Source: Erysipelatoclostridium sp. AM42-17
Lineage (GTDB): Bacteria; Bacillota_I; Bacilli_A; Erysipelotrichales; Coprobacillaceae
Direction of reading: 5' to 3'
DNA: 64,000 bases
NCBI RefSeq assembly: GCF_003480255.1
Contig: NZ_QUIN01000009.1
Coordinates: 8,596-72,595, forward strand
Part shown: positions 23,699 through 31,658 of the stretch, piece after piece
How positions within the stretch are numbered: the stretch's first letter is position 1
How the letters are laid out: the number at the start of each line of letters is the position of its first letter
Notes under the pieces: generated by a model
Told to the model about the DNA's origin: nothing
Databases searched by the model: none
What the model saw: the letters and a program-made list of their open reading frames with translations, nothing else
Made by a program: the position numbers and the translations under genes

Positions 23699-26212
23699 TT
23701 ACCCTCTTTTCTTTATCTTTTTTACTTTATAACCAGCTTGACTAATACAATCTATCAAGACTTGATTTTCAATATCTTCATTTACATAAATAATAGCTTT
23801 ACCTGTTTGATAATCAACATCAGCCTGCTTAACTTCTTTTAATGCTTCTAACGCATTTTGAACACGTCCTTGACAATGAGTACACATCATTCCTTTTATT
23901 TCAATTTCTTTAACTAAAGATGTTTCTTGTTGAACTAAACTTACTGCATGTTTTATTTTTCTATCATGTTTTGTATCATATACTTTAACAAAATTTAATC
24001 TTAAAGCATTAGAAACCACAGAAAAGCTTGATAAACTCATAGCAAGGGCACCAAACATAGGATTAAGTGTCCAACCAAAAATTGGAATCCAAATTCCTGC
24101 CGCTAAAGGAATACCTATAATATTGTAGATAAAAGCCCAAAATAAGTTTTCATGAATATTTCTTAAAGTAGCCCTACTTAAACGAATCGCTGCTGAAACA
24201 TCACTTAAACGACTATTCATTAAAACAACTTCTGCTGCATCAATAGCTACATCACTTCCTGCTCCAATCGCAATTCCGATATGCGCTTGAGTTAAAGCTG
24301 GCGCATCGTTTAAACCGTCTCCAACCATTGCCACTTTTCCTAGTGATTTTAATTTTTGAATCGCTGCTACTTTACCATCTGGTAAAACACCAGCAATGAC
24401 TTCATCAACGCCGACTTGTTTAGCAATTGCTTTTGCTGTTTTTTCATTATCACCTGTAATCATGATGACTTGAATACCCATTTGATGTAATTCTTTAATT
24501 GCTTGAGGACTCTCTTCTTTAATTACATCTGCAACACTGATCATTCCAATAAAATGATGATCTAATGCAAATAATAAAGGCGTTCTTCCTAAATCAGCTT
24601 CTTTCATTGCTAAATCTATAAATTCTTGAGGAATACTGACAAGTTGTTCAATAAATGTAAGACTTCCTCCTACTAATTCTTTTCCATAATATTGAGCTTT
24701 TAATCCATGACCTGGTAAAGCTTCAAAATTACTGACCTCTTCATCTTGAATACCTTTTTCTTTAGCATATTCAATAATCGCTCTAGCTAAAGGATGTTCA
24801 CTTTTACTTTCTAAAGAAACAGCTTCTTTAATAAATCGTTGTTGATCATATTCACCTACTGTTTCTATTTTCACTACTTTAGGTTGACCCTTTGTAATCG
24901 TTCCGGTTTTATCTAAAGCCACAATTTGTACTCTTCCTGTTTCTTCTAAAGATTCAGCACTCTTAAATAAAATACCATGTTTTGCGCCAACACCATTTCC
25001 TACCATAATAGCAACCGGTGTAGCAAGTCCTAAAGCACAAGGACAACTAATCACAAGAACTGAGATACTGCGTGCAAGAGCATATGAAAAATCACCTTTT
25101 GCTAAAATCCATATAATAAAGGTAACAACTGCTATTCCAATTACAACTGGTACAAAAACACCAGAAACTTGATCAGCAACTTTTGCAATCGGTGCTTTAC
25201 TTGTCGCTACATCTGATACCATTTTGATAATTTGCGATAAAGTCGTATCTTGACCAACTCTCGTAGCACGACATTTTAAAAATCCTGATTGATTAATAGA
25301 AGCTGATGAAACTTGATCACCAACAGTCTTATCCACCGGAATACTTTCTCCTGTCAATGCCGATGCATCTAAAGCACTGTTTCCTTCAATAATCACACCA
25401 TCAACAGGAATACTTTCTCCTGGGCGAACAACAAAGATATCGCCTACTAACACTTGATCAATAGCTACCGTTACTTCTTGATTATCCTTTAGAATCACCG
25501 CTTTTTTAGGAGCTAGATTCATTAATCCCTTTAATGCATTCGTTGTTTTTCCTTTTGAACGTGCTTCTAACATTTTACCAACTGTAATCAAGGTTAAAAT
25601 CATAGCTGCTGATTCAAAATAAAACTCCATCATATATTTCATTACAACAGCATGTTGTCCATCGACTTGTGCTCTTGTCATCATTAAAAGTGCATAAACA
25701 CTCCAAACAAATGATGCCATTGATCCAAGAGCAACTAATGTATCCATATTAGGTGAGCGATGCCATAAACTTTTAAAACCACTAATAAAAAATTTTTGGT
25801 TAATAACCATAATAATTCCAGCCAGTAACATTTGAACAATACCCATAGCTATATGATTATCATTAAACCACGATGGTAATGGCCATCCCCACATCATATG
25901 TCCCATTGAAAAATACATTAAAATAATTAAAAAGAACAATGACGCTATCAATCTTTTCTTTAATGCCGGTGTTTCATGATCCTCTAATAAATCATCTTCT
26001 TTTTCATCTTTCTGTCCTTGTAGTTTAGCACCATATCCAGCTTCCTTCACTGCCTTAATAATTTCTTTTGATGATGCCGTTCCTTCAACTGACATCGCAT
26101 TTGTCAGCAAACTTACTGAACATGACGTTACACCAGATACTTTGCTTACCGCTTTTTCAACACGATTACTGCAGGCTGCACATGACATACCCGTTATAGC
26201 ATAATGTTCCAT
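23699..26212 (-). CDS. copA: Copper-exporting P1B-type ATPase with N- and C-terminal metal domains
   Basis: 837 residues. Order: HMA domain with GMSCAAC (about residues 8-14), two extra helices, A domain (ALTGES), membrane metal site CPCALGLATP (CPC), P domain with DKTGTI, ATP-binding GHGL, and GDGLNDAP, then a second HMA domain with GMMCTHC about residues 775-781. A metal-binding domain at the C-terminus is uncommon; most bacterial CopA have one or two at the N-terminus. It is 10 nt after csoR. Membrane protein exporting Cu(I). Confidence 0.95.
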   Translation of the reverse strand: MEHYAITGMSCAACSNRVEKAVSKVSGVTSCSVSLLTNAMSVEGTASSKEIIKAVKEAGYGAKLQGQKDEKEDDLLEDHETPALKKRLIASLFFLIILMYFSMGHMMWGWPLPSWFNDNHIAMGIVQMLLAGIIMVINQKFFISGFKSLWHRSPNMDTLVALGSMASFVWSVYALLMMTRAQVDGQHAVVMKYMMEFYFESAAMILTLITVGKMLEARSKGKTTNALKGLMNLAPKKAVILKDNQEVTVAIDQVLVGDIFVVRPGESIPVDGVIIEGNSALDASALTGESIPVDKTVGDQVSSASINQSGFLKCRATRVGQDTTLSQIIKMVSDVATSKAPIAKVADQVSGVFVPVVIGIAVVTFIIWILAKGDFSYALARSISVLVISCPCALGLATPVAIMVGNGVGAKHGILFKSAESLEETGRVQIVALDKTGTITKGQPKVVKIETVGEYDQQRFIKEAVSLESKSEHPLARAIIEYAKEKGIQDEEVSNFEALPGHGLKAQYYGKELVGGSLTFIEQLVSIPQEFIDLAMKEADLGRTPLLFALDHHFIGMISVADVIKEESPQAIKELHQMGIQVIMITGDNEKTAKAIAKQVGVDEVIAGVLPDGKVAAIQKLKSLGKVAMVGDGLNDAPALTQAHIGIAIGAGSDVAIDAAEVVLMNSRLSDVSAAIRLSRATLRNIHENLFWAFIYNIIGIPLAAGIWIPIFGWTLNPMFGALAMSLSSFSVVSNALRLNFVKVYDTKHDRKIKHAVSLVQQETSLVKEIEIKGMMCTHCQGRVQNALEALKEVKQADVDYQTGKAIIYVNEDIENQVLIDCISQAGYKVKKIKKRG

Positions 26213-26222
26213 AAAATTCCTC

Positions 26223-26525
26223 CTACTTCATTAATTTTTGAAGCAATGATACCAGTTCATCTACAACCTCATCATTACCTTTCCTAATGTCTCTTACGAC
26301 ACATGTATGAATATGACTTGCCAATAATTCACGGTTAAAAGCATTCATTGCTGCAGATACAGCTGATGATTGAACAAGGATATCTTTACAATAAGCATCT
26401 GCTTCAATCATTCCTTTTATTCCCCGAATTTGACCTTCGATACGATTTAAACGATGTATTAATTTCTTAATTTGTTCTTCATCTCTTTTCGTATTTTTGT
26501 GACATGTACATTCATTCTTTTCCAT
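26223..26525 (-). CDS. csoR: Copper-sensing repressor CsoR
   Basis: 100 residues, all-helical. The Cu(I) triad is intact: Cys46, His71 and Cys75 have the same 25- and 4-residue spacing as the reference CsoR. An extra cysteine pair near the N-terminus (CTCH, residues 6-9) is unusual but sits in the flexible region. It heads the csoR-copA-copZ operon and is preceded by two palindromic operators, so it represses its own operon until copper binds. Confidence 0.93.
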   Translation of the reverse strand: MEKNECTCHKNTKRDEEQIKKLIHRLNRIEGQIRGIKGMIEADAYCKDILVQSSAVSAAMNAFNRELLASHIHTCVVRDIRKGNDEVVDELVSLLQKLMK

Positions 26526-26541
26526 TTTAGCCTCTCCTTAT

Positions 26542-26598
26542 ATACCCTTATAGGGTATTTCACAATAACAATATATACCCTATTAGGGTATATGTCAA
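26542..26598 (-). promoter_or_regulatory. csoR-copAZ promoter with two CsoR-type operators
   Basis: TTGACA (26598-26593), 17-nt spacer, TATATT (26575-26570). One palindrome, ATATACCC-TATTA-GGGTATAT (26573-26593), fills the spacer; a second, ATACCC-TTATA-GGGTAT (26542-26558), lies in the leader. Both match the G/C-tract-flanked CsoR operator pattern. Confidence 0.85.
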
Positions 26599-26599
26599 A

Positions 26600-26627
26600 T
26601 AAAAAGACTTGTAAATGAATACAAGTC
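26600..26627 (-). terminator. Terminator of the M20 amidohydrolase gene
   Basis: GACTTGTA and TACAAGTC arms with a 6-nt loop and five A on the left (U tract on the minus strand), directly upstream of the csoR promoter. Confidence 0.75.
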
Positions 26628-26633
26628 AATTCC

Positions 26634-27848
26634 TTATTTACAATGTTCTTCTAACCAACGCATTGGTGTATAAGCATAAAGGGCACAACCATTGACTAAT
26701 GCCTCTTCATCAAATTTAACTCGTGGATGATGTTGCGGATAACCGTATCCTTTATCTGGCATACCAGCAGCAAGGGCAACCATAATTGAAGGTACCTCTT
26801 GACTTACATAAGCAAAATCTTCAGATCCGGTACTTTTCGATGCTGGACTTTTTGTCATCTCTTGAAGTTTAGCTACACTCCATGCCTTTTCTTTACCAAG
26901 TAATTCTTCTGCGTATTTTGTCGTATCTAAAGATAATTGTTCATCATTAACCAATGTCGGACAACCACTTCCAAAAATTACTTTTCCTTCTCCTCTAAAA
27001 GTCTGAGCGACGCCTGATACAATTTCTTGCATCCTTTGTTTAATAAAAGTACGTGTTTGTTCATCGTATGTACGAATTGTTCCCCCAAGTTTAGCCATAT
27101 CAGCAATGGCATTTTGAGCCTTTCCAGCATGAATACTACCTATTGTTACAACAGCATCATTTGATAAAGATAATTCTCTGGCATTAATTTCTTGTAAAGC
27201 AACAATAACATGAGCAGCAATATTAATAGGATCCACTCCCATATTAGGCATAGAACCATGACACCCTTTACCTTGAATCTCTATTTCAAAATAATCTGCT
27301 GCCGGTGCTGATACCCCCGGTGCTGAAACGACGACACTTCCTTCTGGTAAAGGAAAATTAGCCATAACATGCATCATCATGGCTTGATCAACATCTTCTA
27401 AAATACCATGATCAATCATATCTTTTGATCCTTCAAATATTTCTTCGGCTGGTTGAAACATTAACTTCACAGTACCTTTTAATTCGCTTTCATGCTGTTT
27501 TAATATTTTTGCAGCACCCAACATCATAGCTGTATGCATATCATGACCACAGGCATGCATATATCCATTTGTTGAAGCAAAATCTAATCCACTTTCTTCT
27601 TTAATTGGTAAAGCATCCATATCACCTCTAATTAAAAATGTAGGTTTACCTGTTCCTACCATGACATATAATCCTGCTTTACCACAGTGATGAACTTCAT
27701 AATTCATCTCAGTTAACTTCTTTTCAACATATTGAATAGTCTCTTTAATATCAAAGCCAATACCTGGATGTAAATGCAGATATCGTCTATTTTGTATTAT
27801 TTCATCTTTTAATTGTTTAACTTCATCTAATATTGTTTTTGCATTCAT
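26634..27848 (-). CDS. M20-family amidohydrolase (N-acyl-amino-acid / hippurate hydrolase type)
   Basis: 404 residues from ATG 27848, which has GAAGGG upstream; a longer frame adds 11 unsupported residues. Two-domain M20 metallopeptidase: GDMDALPI (metal Asp, about residues 75-82), HACGHDMHT (about 97-105), AEE (about 132-134) and the final HHP near residue 382. The subgroup releases amino acids from acylated or benzoylated forms; a role in acetyl-amino acid recycling is possible but argE activity is not proven. Monocistronic. Confidence 0.88.
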   Translation of the reverse strand: MNAKTILDEVKQLKDEIIQNRRYLHLHPGIGFDIKETIQYVEKKLTEMNYEVHHCGKAGLYVMVGTGKPTFLIRGDMDALPIKEESGLDFASTNGYMHACGHDMHTAMMLGAAKILKQHESELKGTVKLMFQPAEEIFEGSKDMIDHGILEDVDQAMMMHVMANFPLPEGSVVVSAPGVSAPAADYFEIEIQGKGCHGSMPNMGVDPINIAAHVIVALQEINARELSLSNDAVVTIGSIHAGKAQNAIADMAKLGGTIRTYDEQTRTFIKQRMQEIVSGVAQTFRGEGKVIFGSGCPTLVNDEQLSLDTTKYAEELLGKEKAWSVAKLQEMTKSPASKSTGSEDFAYVSQEVPSIMVALAAGMPDKGYGYPQHHPRVKFDEEALVNGCALYAYTPMRWLEEHCK

Positions 27849-27894
27849 ATAAACCCTTCTTTCTTTATTATTATAATCCATTAATTTCTTATAT

Positions 27895-27924
27895 AAAACA
27901 AAAAGAAGAAGATTAACTTCTTCT
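27895..27924 (-). terminator. Terminator of the secreted/membrane paralogue operon
   Basis: AGAAGAAG and CTTCTTCT around ATTAA, with a poly-A stretch on the left that becomes the U tract. Overlaps the stop of the last gene. Confidence 0.6.
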
Positions 27925-28360
27925 ATAATGAAACAGTTGTTTTATTTCTTATAATTTGTAAAATTCCCATCACGATAACTGCAATAAAACATATAATCAT
28001 GAATTTAAAAGCATAGGAACACATTATCAATGGATTCAAATCACCAAAATACAAAATGAGATCTAATATAAATATACCCGCTAATAAAAATAAATTCTTT
28101 AAAATATTGATGTGGATACGATACTTATATTTTTTTATCAGTAAAAAAACATAGTAAGCAGCTAAAATAAAAAATGAAAAATTAATAAGATAATAGGCAT
28201 ACATTAAAAATTGCTCTCCGCCATACACGACATTACCATTTATATCAAGAGGTGCAGGATTAGCTTTTAAGTATAATTGATATAACGAAGATAAAAAATC
28301 AACTAGAATTTCTAATATGTAACTCATATAAATTAAATAAATCTCATTATATCTTTGCAT
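27923..28360 (-). CDS. Four-helix membrane protein of unknown function, paralogue B
   Basis: 145 residues, about four hydrophobic helices. The second half (LDLILYFGDLNPLIMCSYAF, then IIRNK near the end) lines up with the neighbouring gene product (IDAILYFFDFSLMIISSPAI, then LMNKSIE), so the two are tandem paralogues. No family recognised and no catalytic motifs. It is last in a minus-strand operon of two secreted and two membrane proteins; the ribosome site (GAAGCGAT) is weak. Confidence 0.6.
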   Translation of the reverse strand: MQRYNEIYLIYMSYILEILVDFLSSLYQLYLKANPAPLDINGNVVYGGEQFLMYAYYLINFSFFILAAYYVFLLIKKYKYRIHINILKNLFLLAGIFILDLILYFGDLNPLIMCSYAFKFMIICFIAVIVMGILQIIRNKTTVSL

Positions 28361-28387
28361 TTGTATCGCTTCTTTCTTTTTAAAATA

Positions 28388-28780
28388 TTATTCAATACTT
28401 TTATTCATCAAGGTAAGTAACCCATATATAATCACATCTAAAATCAAAAAGTGTATTGCAGGTGAAGAAATAATCATTAATGAAAAATCAAAGAAATATA
28501 AAATAGCATCAATGACAAATAATACCAATAATATTATCGTATTCGCCTTCATCTTAATAACTTCTTTTTTCTTTACTTTTATAATAATGATTATACTATA
28601 AAGAAGCATTAATCCATACAATACTGCATAAACGATCATTGCTAAGTTACAAATTGAACCATAACTTAACGGAAATGACCAATATGGACCATAATTTGAA
28701 CCCATAACGCATAATGCACGATATAAAATATAACAAACAATAAAAATAATAATAATTGATTGATCTAAATGTTTTTTCAT
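28388..28780 (-). CDS. Four-helix membrane protein of unknown function, paralogue A
   Basis: 130 residues from ATG 28780, which has GAAGGTGG upstream; a longer frame would add 13 residues without a site. Four predicted helices, a basic loop (KVKKKEVIKMK) between helices 2 and 3, and a conserved second half shared with the next gene. Position between two secreted-protein genes and its paralogue suggests a shared role at the membrane, perhaps immunity, transport or signalling; this is guesswork. Confidence 0.6.
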   Translation of the reverse strand: MKKHLDQSIIIIFIVCYILYRALCVMGSNYGPYWSFPLSYGSICNLAMIVYAVLYGLMLLYSIIIIIKVKKKEVIKMKANTIILLVLFVIDAILYFFDFSLMIISSPAIHFLILDVIIYGLLTLMNKSIE

Positions 28781-28821
28781 AAACAATAACCACCTTCTAC
28801 TATAAAATTGTAATATCATAG

Positions 28822-29214
28822 TTATAAATATATATATCCGCTGACAGTTTCACTACAAACCCCTATAACAAAATAATTAATTTGAACTTTTATTGCCTTA
28901 CCTGTAATTATTGAACCCACTGATGGATTTGTTTTAAAATTTCGAGTCATTGCGCCTACAAACCCTGTGTTAAAATGTTCAGTATAAGTGGCTTTATCTA
29001 CACGGAATTGTTGAGTCGTTAAATTATGAGAGATAACAACTGTTGCTGTTACATACCCATATCTACCGCAACTCAAATTCACTTTTTTTGTATATTTTTC
29101 TACAGCAAATGGTTCAATTTTTAAATCACTTTTATCTGAAGCAAAAACACTTTGACTATTCACACAAAATATAAGCATTATTATAATAATTAAAAATTTT
29201 TTCGTCTTACACAT
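28822..29214 (-). CDS. Small secreted protein, paralogue 2
   Basis: 130 residues from ATG 29214, 9 nt after GAGGAG. A classical signal peptide (MCKTKKF, hydrophobic core, cleavage after VFA near residue 25) gives a mature protein of about 105 residues. The mature part, with repeated beta-like segments (VEKYTKKVNLSCGRYGYVTA, TNPSVGS), aligns over its length with the upstream gene product. Two cysteines in the mature region could pair. No known domain is recognised. Likely exported and folded as a beta-rich domain. Confidence 0.65.
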   Translation of the reverse strand: MCKTKKFLIIIIMLIFCVNSQSVFASDKSDLKIEPFAVEKYTKKVNLSCGRYGYVTATVVISHNLTTQQFRVDKATYTEHFNTGFVGAMTRNFKTNPSVGSIITGKAIKVQINYFVIGVCSETVSGYIYL

Positions 29215-29231
29215 TGTTATCATCTCCTCTT

Positions 29232-29633
29232 TTATAATTGAATATATCTTGTCTCTGTATGTACATTACCTGATACTTTATATTTCAATATCACAGATAG
29301 TCTGATAGATCCAGAAAAATAACTACCAACTTTAGGGTTAGTTGTTACTGATATTGTTGAAATATTAAGTTTATATTTATAAGAATATTTATCTTCATGC
29401 TTAACAGATAAAACATAGCTTTTTCCTGTAGTAATATTATGTCTAATATCTACTTGTGCATCAACACTTCCATAAATACCTAACCCAATGGTTACATTGC
29501 GAGTATATGTTTCTACAGAATACGTGTCTATCTTTTCATTTCCAAATGCGTAAACTTCATTTGTTGTAAAACAATTAAATAAAAACAAACATAAAAATGT
29601 AACCGAAATTTTAATTAATTTTGATTTTCCCAT
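29232..29633 (-). CDS. Small secreted protein, paralogue 1
   Basis: 133 residues from ATG 29633, with GGGAGG 7 nt upstream; the earlier in-frame TTG is not needed. Signal peptide with a KSKLIKI start and a probable cleavage after VYA (about residue 29). The mature domain (VETYTRNVTIGLGIYGSVDA, TNPKVGS) matches its tandem partner but has no cysteine in the mature part. First gene of the operon, behind a strong promoter and divergent from a PadR regulator. Function unknown. Confidence 0.65.
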   Translation of the reverse strand: MGKSKLIKISVTFLCLFLFNCFTTNEVYAFGNEKIDTYSVETYTRNVTIGLGIYGSVDAQVDIRHNITTGKSYVLSVKHEDKYSYKYKLNISTISVTTNPKVGSYFSGSIRLSVILKYKVSGNVHTETRYIQL

Positions 29634-29675
29634 AATCAATCCTCCCTATTTTAAAAAGGTACCTTCTTTATCTAT

Positions 29676-29703
29676 ATTGTACCATTAGCATTATATATGT
29701 CAA
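29676..29703 (-). promoter_or_regulatory. Promoter of the secreted-protein operon
   Basis: TTGACA (29703-29698), 16-nt spacer, TACAAT (29681-29676) on the minus strand, about 40 nt before the first gene. Confidence 0.7.
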
Positions 29704-29728
29704 TAAATATAGTATTTTTTTCGACCTA

Positions 29729-29757
29729 TTGTTTATTTAAACTGTGTTAAGTATAAT
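29729..29757 (+). promoter_or_regulatory. Promoter of the padR operon
   Basis: TTGTTT (29729-29734), 17-nt spacer, TATAAT (29752-29757), divergent from the secreted-protein promoter 25 nt away. The two could share a PadR operator, but no clear ATGT-type palindrome was identified. Confidence 0.6.
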
Positions 29758-29791
29758 AAATAATGAAATAAACTAATTAGGAGCAACAAAA

Positions 29792-30130
29792 ATGGCTAAA
29801 AATACTAATTTTCTATTTAAATTAGATCTTCTATTATTAAGTGTGCTAAAGGAAAAAGATAAATATGCTTATGAAATTATAAAAGAAATTTCTTCTAGAA
29901 CCCACGAAACGATTGTTCCTAAACATGGAACAATGTATCCCATTATTTATAAATTGTTAGAAGAAGAATATATTTCCAGCAACACTGTTTTAGTCGGAAA
30001 TAAAGCACGTGTATATTATCATCTTGAAGAAAAAGGAAAAGACTATTTAAAATCAATTACGGCAGAGTATGATTCTTTAGTTCAAAATATTGATTTAATA
30101 GTTCATGGTACTAAACATTATGAAAGATAA
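29792..30130 (+). CDS. PadR-family transcriptional regulator
   Basis: 112 residues. Winged helix with the PadR pattern: LLSVLKEKDKYAYEIIKEI (about residues 15-33), KHGTMYPIIYKLLEEEYI (about 44-61) and ARVYYHLEEKGKDYL (about 71-85). It begins 13 nt after an AGGAG site. It overlaps the next small membrane protein gene and faces the secreted-protein operon, so it probably controls one or both. PadR proteins often sense envelope stress or antimicrobial compounds; the signal here is unknown. Confidence 0.88.
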   Translation: MAKNTNFLFKLDLLLLSVLKEKDKYAYEIIKEISSRTHETIVPKHGTMYPIIYKLLEEEYISSNTVLVGNKARVYYHLEEKGKDYLKSITAEYDSLVQNIDLIVHGTKHYER

Positions 30131-30437
30131 TGAAAGATATTTTCGTGATATTAAAAAAACATTCCCTTTAAACGGTAAAAGAGAAATGATTTATTTAAAT
30201 CACCTTAAGGAACAAATTAACGAATATGATAATTATACATACAATGAATTGGTAAGTGAATTCGGTAACCCAGTTGACATTATTGTTTCATACTATAAAA
30301 CAGTAGACCCAGATTATCTTCTTCAACAAATTAATATTCAACATTATATAAAAATAGGTTCTTTTGTTTTAGTTATCCTTATGATTATTCTTGTTCTATA
30401 TCAAATATATCTATTATTGAAAGTTACTCCTCTATAA
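30120..30437 (+). CDS. Small PadR-linked membrane protein (DUF1700/DUF6120-like), copy 1
   Basis: 105 residues from ATG 30120, overlapping the padR end; the ribosome site is weak, so translation is probably coupled. The soluble part (KKTFPLNGKREMIYLNHLKE, then LVSEFGNPVDIIVSYY) is followed by one membrane helix (about residues 75-98). This layout of a short cytosolic helical domain plus a C-terminal helix is common next to PadR genes. It is paralogous to the following gene. Confidence 0.75.
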   Translation: MKDNERYFRDIKKTFPLNGKREMIYLNHLKEQINEYDNYTYNELVSEFGNPVDIIVSYYKTVDPDYLLQQINIQHYIKIGSFVLVILMIILVLYQIYLLLKVTPL

Positions 30438-30454
30438 AGGAAGAAGGTATTTAT

Positions 30455-30802
30455 ATGAAAGATAGTAAAAAATATTACCGAGAAGTAAAAAAATTATTTC
30501 CCTTATATGGAAGAAAAGAAGCCCTTTTCCTTAAAGCACTGAAAAGACAAATACAAGAATATCAATATTTGAATTATCAAGAATTAGTTTCTCATTTTGG
30601 AAAGCCTCTGGATATTGTCATATCTTATTATGAGTCAATTGATAGTGCTTATATAATAAAAAAAGTAAATATTAAAAAGTTTTTAGCATTTATTTTGATA
30701 ACTTTATTTTTCTTAATAACCGTTTATTTAAGATATTATCTCTATACAGATTACCAATCCTCTCAATATAATCATACCGTTGAATCCATGATTATAAAAT
30801 AA
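30455..30802 (+). CDS. Small PadR-linked membrane protein (DUF1700/DUF6120-like), copy 2
   Basis: 115 residues, 17 nt after copy 1 with a strong AAGGAAGAAGG site. KKLFPLYGRKEALFLKALKR and LVSHFGKPLDIVISYYESID repeat the pattern of copy 1, and one helix lies near residues 70-90. It has a longer hydrophilic C-terminal tail than copy 1. Together with padR it forms a three-gene operon ending at the shared terminator. Confidence 0.75.
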   Translation: MKDSKKYYREVKKLFPLYGRKEALFLKALKRQIQEYQYLNYQELVSHFGKPLDIVISYYESIDSAYIIKKVNIKKFLAFILITLFFLITVYLRYYLYTDYQSSQYNHTVESMIIK

Positions 30803-30838
30803 ATGACTGTTTACATCAAACTGTAAACAGTCATTTTT
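30801..30838. terminator. Bidirectional terminator, padR operon / FNT gene
   Basis: AAATGACTGTTTAC (30801-30814) and its complement (30823-30836) around an 8-nt loop, between convergent genes. Confidence 0.88.
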
Positions 30839-31598
30839 ATTTTTCAGGTCTATTCATTAAATAAATTGGTAAAGCTAACATGATACTTCCCCCAATAATA
30901 TTACCTAAAGTAGATAATACCATATGTAACCAAACACCTGCCCAAGAAATACTTGTTCCTAGTGCTGTAAATGCCATTGAAAATGTTCCCATATTTGCAA
31001 TACTATGTTCAAATCCCGGTAAAACAAATGTCATAACAATAATCATCATAATAATTGTTTTAGCGATTTCTTCTTTTAATTTCATTCCAACAAAAGCTGC
31101 TGCACAAACAATAAAATTACAAAGAATACCTTTAATTAATAATTGTAACCAATCAAAATTTAATTTACCACTTACCACATTAGCAAGATATTGATTCATA
31201 GCATCATGATTGACACCACTTTTAATAAATAAAAAACAAACTAAAGCAATACCGACAAAGTTACCCACATAGCAAATAATCCACATAGGAATAATATCAA
31301 CAAATTTTAAATCTCCATGATATACAGAAAACATCGAAGTAAAACAGTTTCCTGTAAATAATTCCGATCCTAATAAAACAATAATAACTAACCCAATTCC
31401 AAAAGCACCTGCAAAAGCAATCTTTGCTGCAATAACATGATGCTCAATTAATAAAACAGCTAACGTATAAGATAGAATTGTTGCTAGTCCCAAATATAAT
31501 CCAGCTACAATACTTCTCATAAAAAAGCGAAATGGATCATTTTTACACATTTCATATTTACCTATTGCCGCCGTATGCAACTTTTGAAAATCAGTCAT
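30837..31598 (-). CDS. Formate/nitrite transporter family channel
   Basis: 253 residues with about six membrane helices. Signature segments GSELFTGNCFT (about residues 77-87) and the later GFEHSIANM (about 194-202) are those of FocA/NirC/HSC proteins. Substrate could be formate, nitrite or hydrosulfide; no pyruvate formate-lyase or nitrite reductase gene adjoins to choose. Monocistronic with a GGAGG site. Confidence 0.92.
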   Translation of the reverse strand: MTDFQKLHTAAIGKYEMCKNDPFRFFMRSIVAGLYLGLATILSYTLAVLLIEHHVIAAKIAFAGAFGIGLVIIVLLGSELFTGNCFTSMFSVYHGDLKFVDIIPMWIICYVGNFVGIALVCFLFIKSGVNHDAMNQYLANVVSGKLNFDWLQLLIKGILCNFIVCAAAFVGMKLKEEIAKTIIMMIIVMTFVLPGFEHSIANMGTFSMAFTALGTSISWAGVWLHMVLSTLGNIIGGSIMLALPIYLMNRPEK

Positions 31599-31658
31599 AA
31601 TATCCTCCCATCCATAACGGACCTATTATAACAAATCATAAAATAATTGCAATCTTCC

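Noticed and set aside
30105..30119. Five extra residues before the first PadR-linked membrane protein
   Set aside because: The later ATG at 30120 aligns with the start of the paralogous copy (MKDSKKYY), while the earlier one has no ribosome site.
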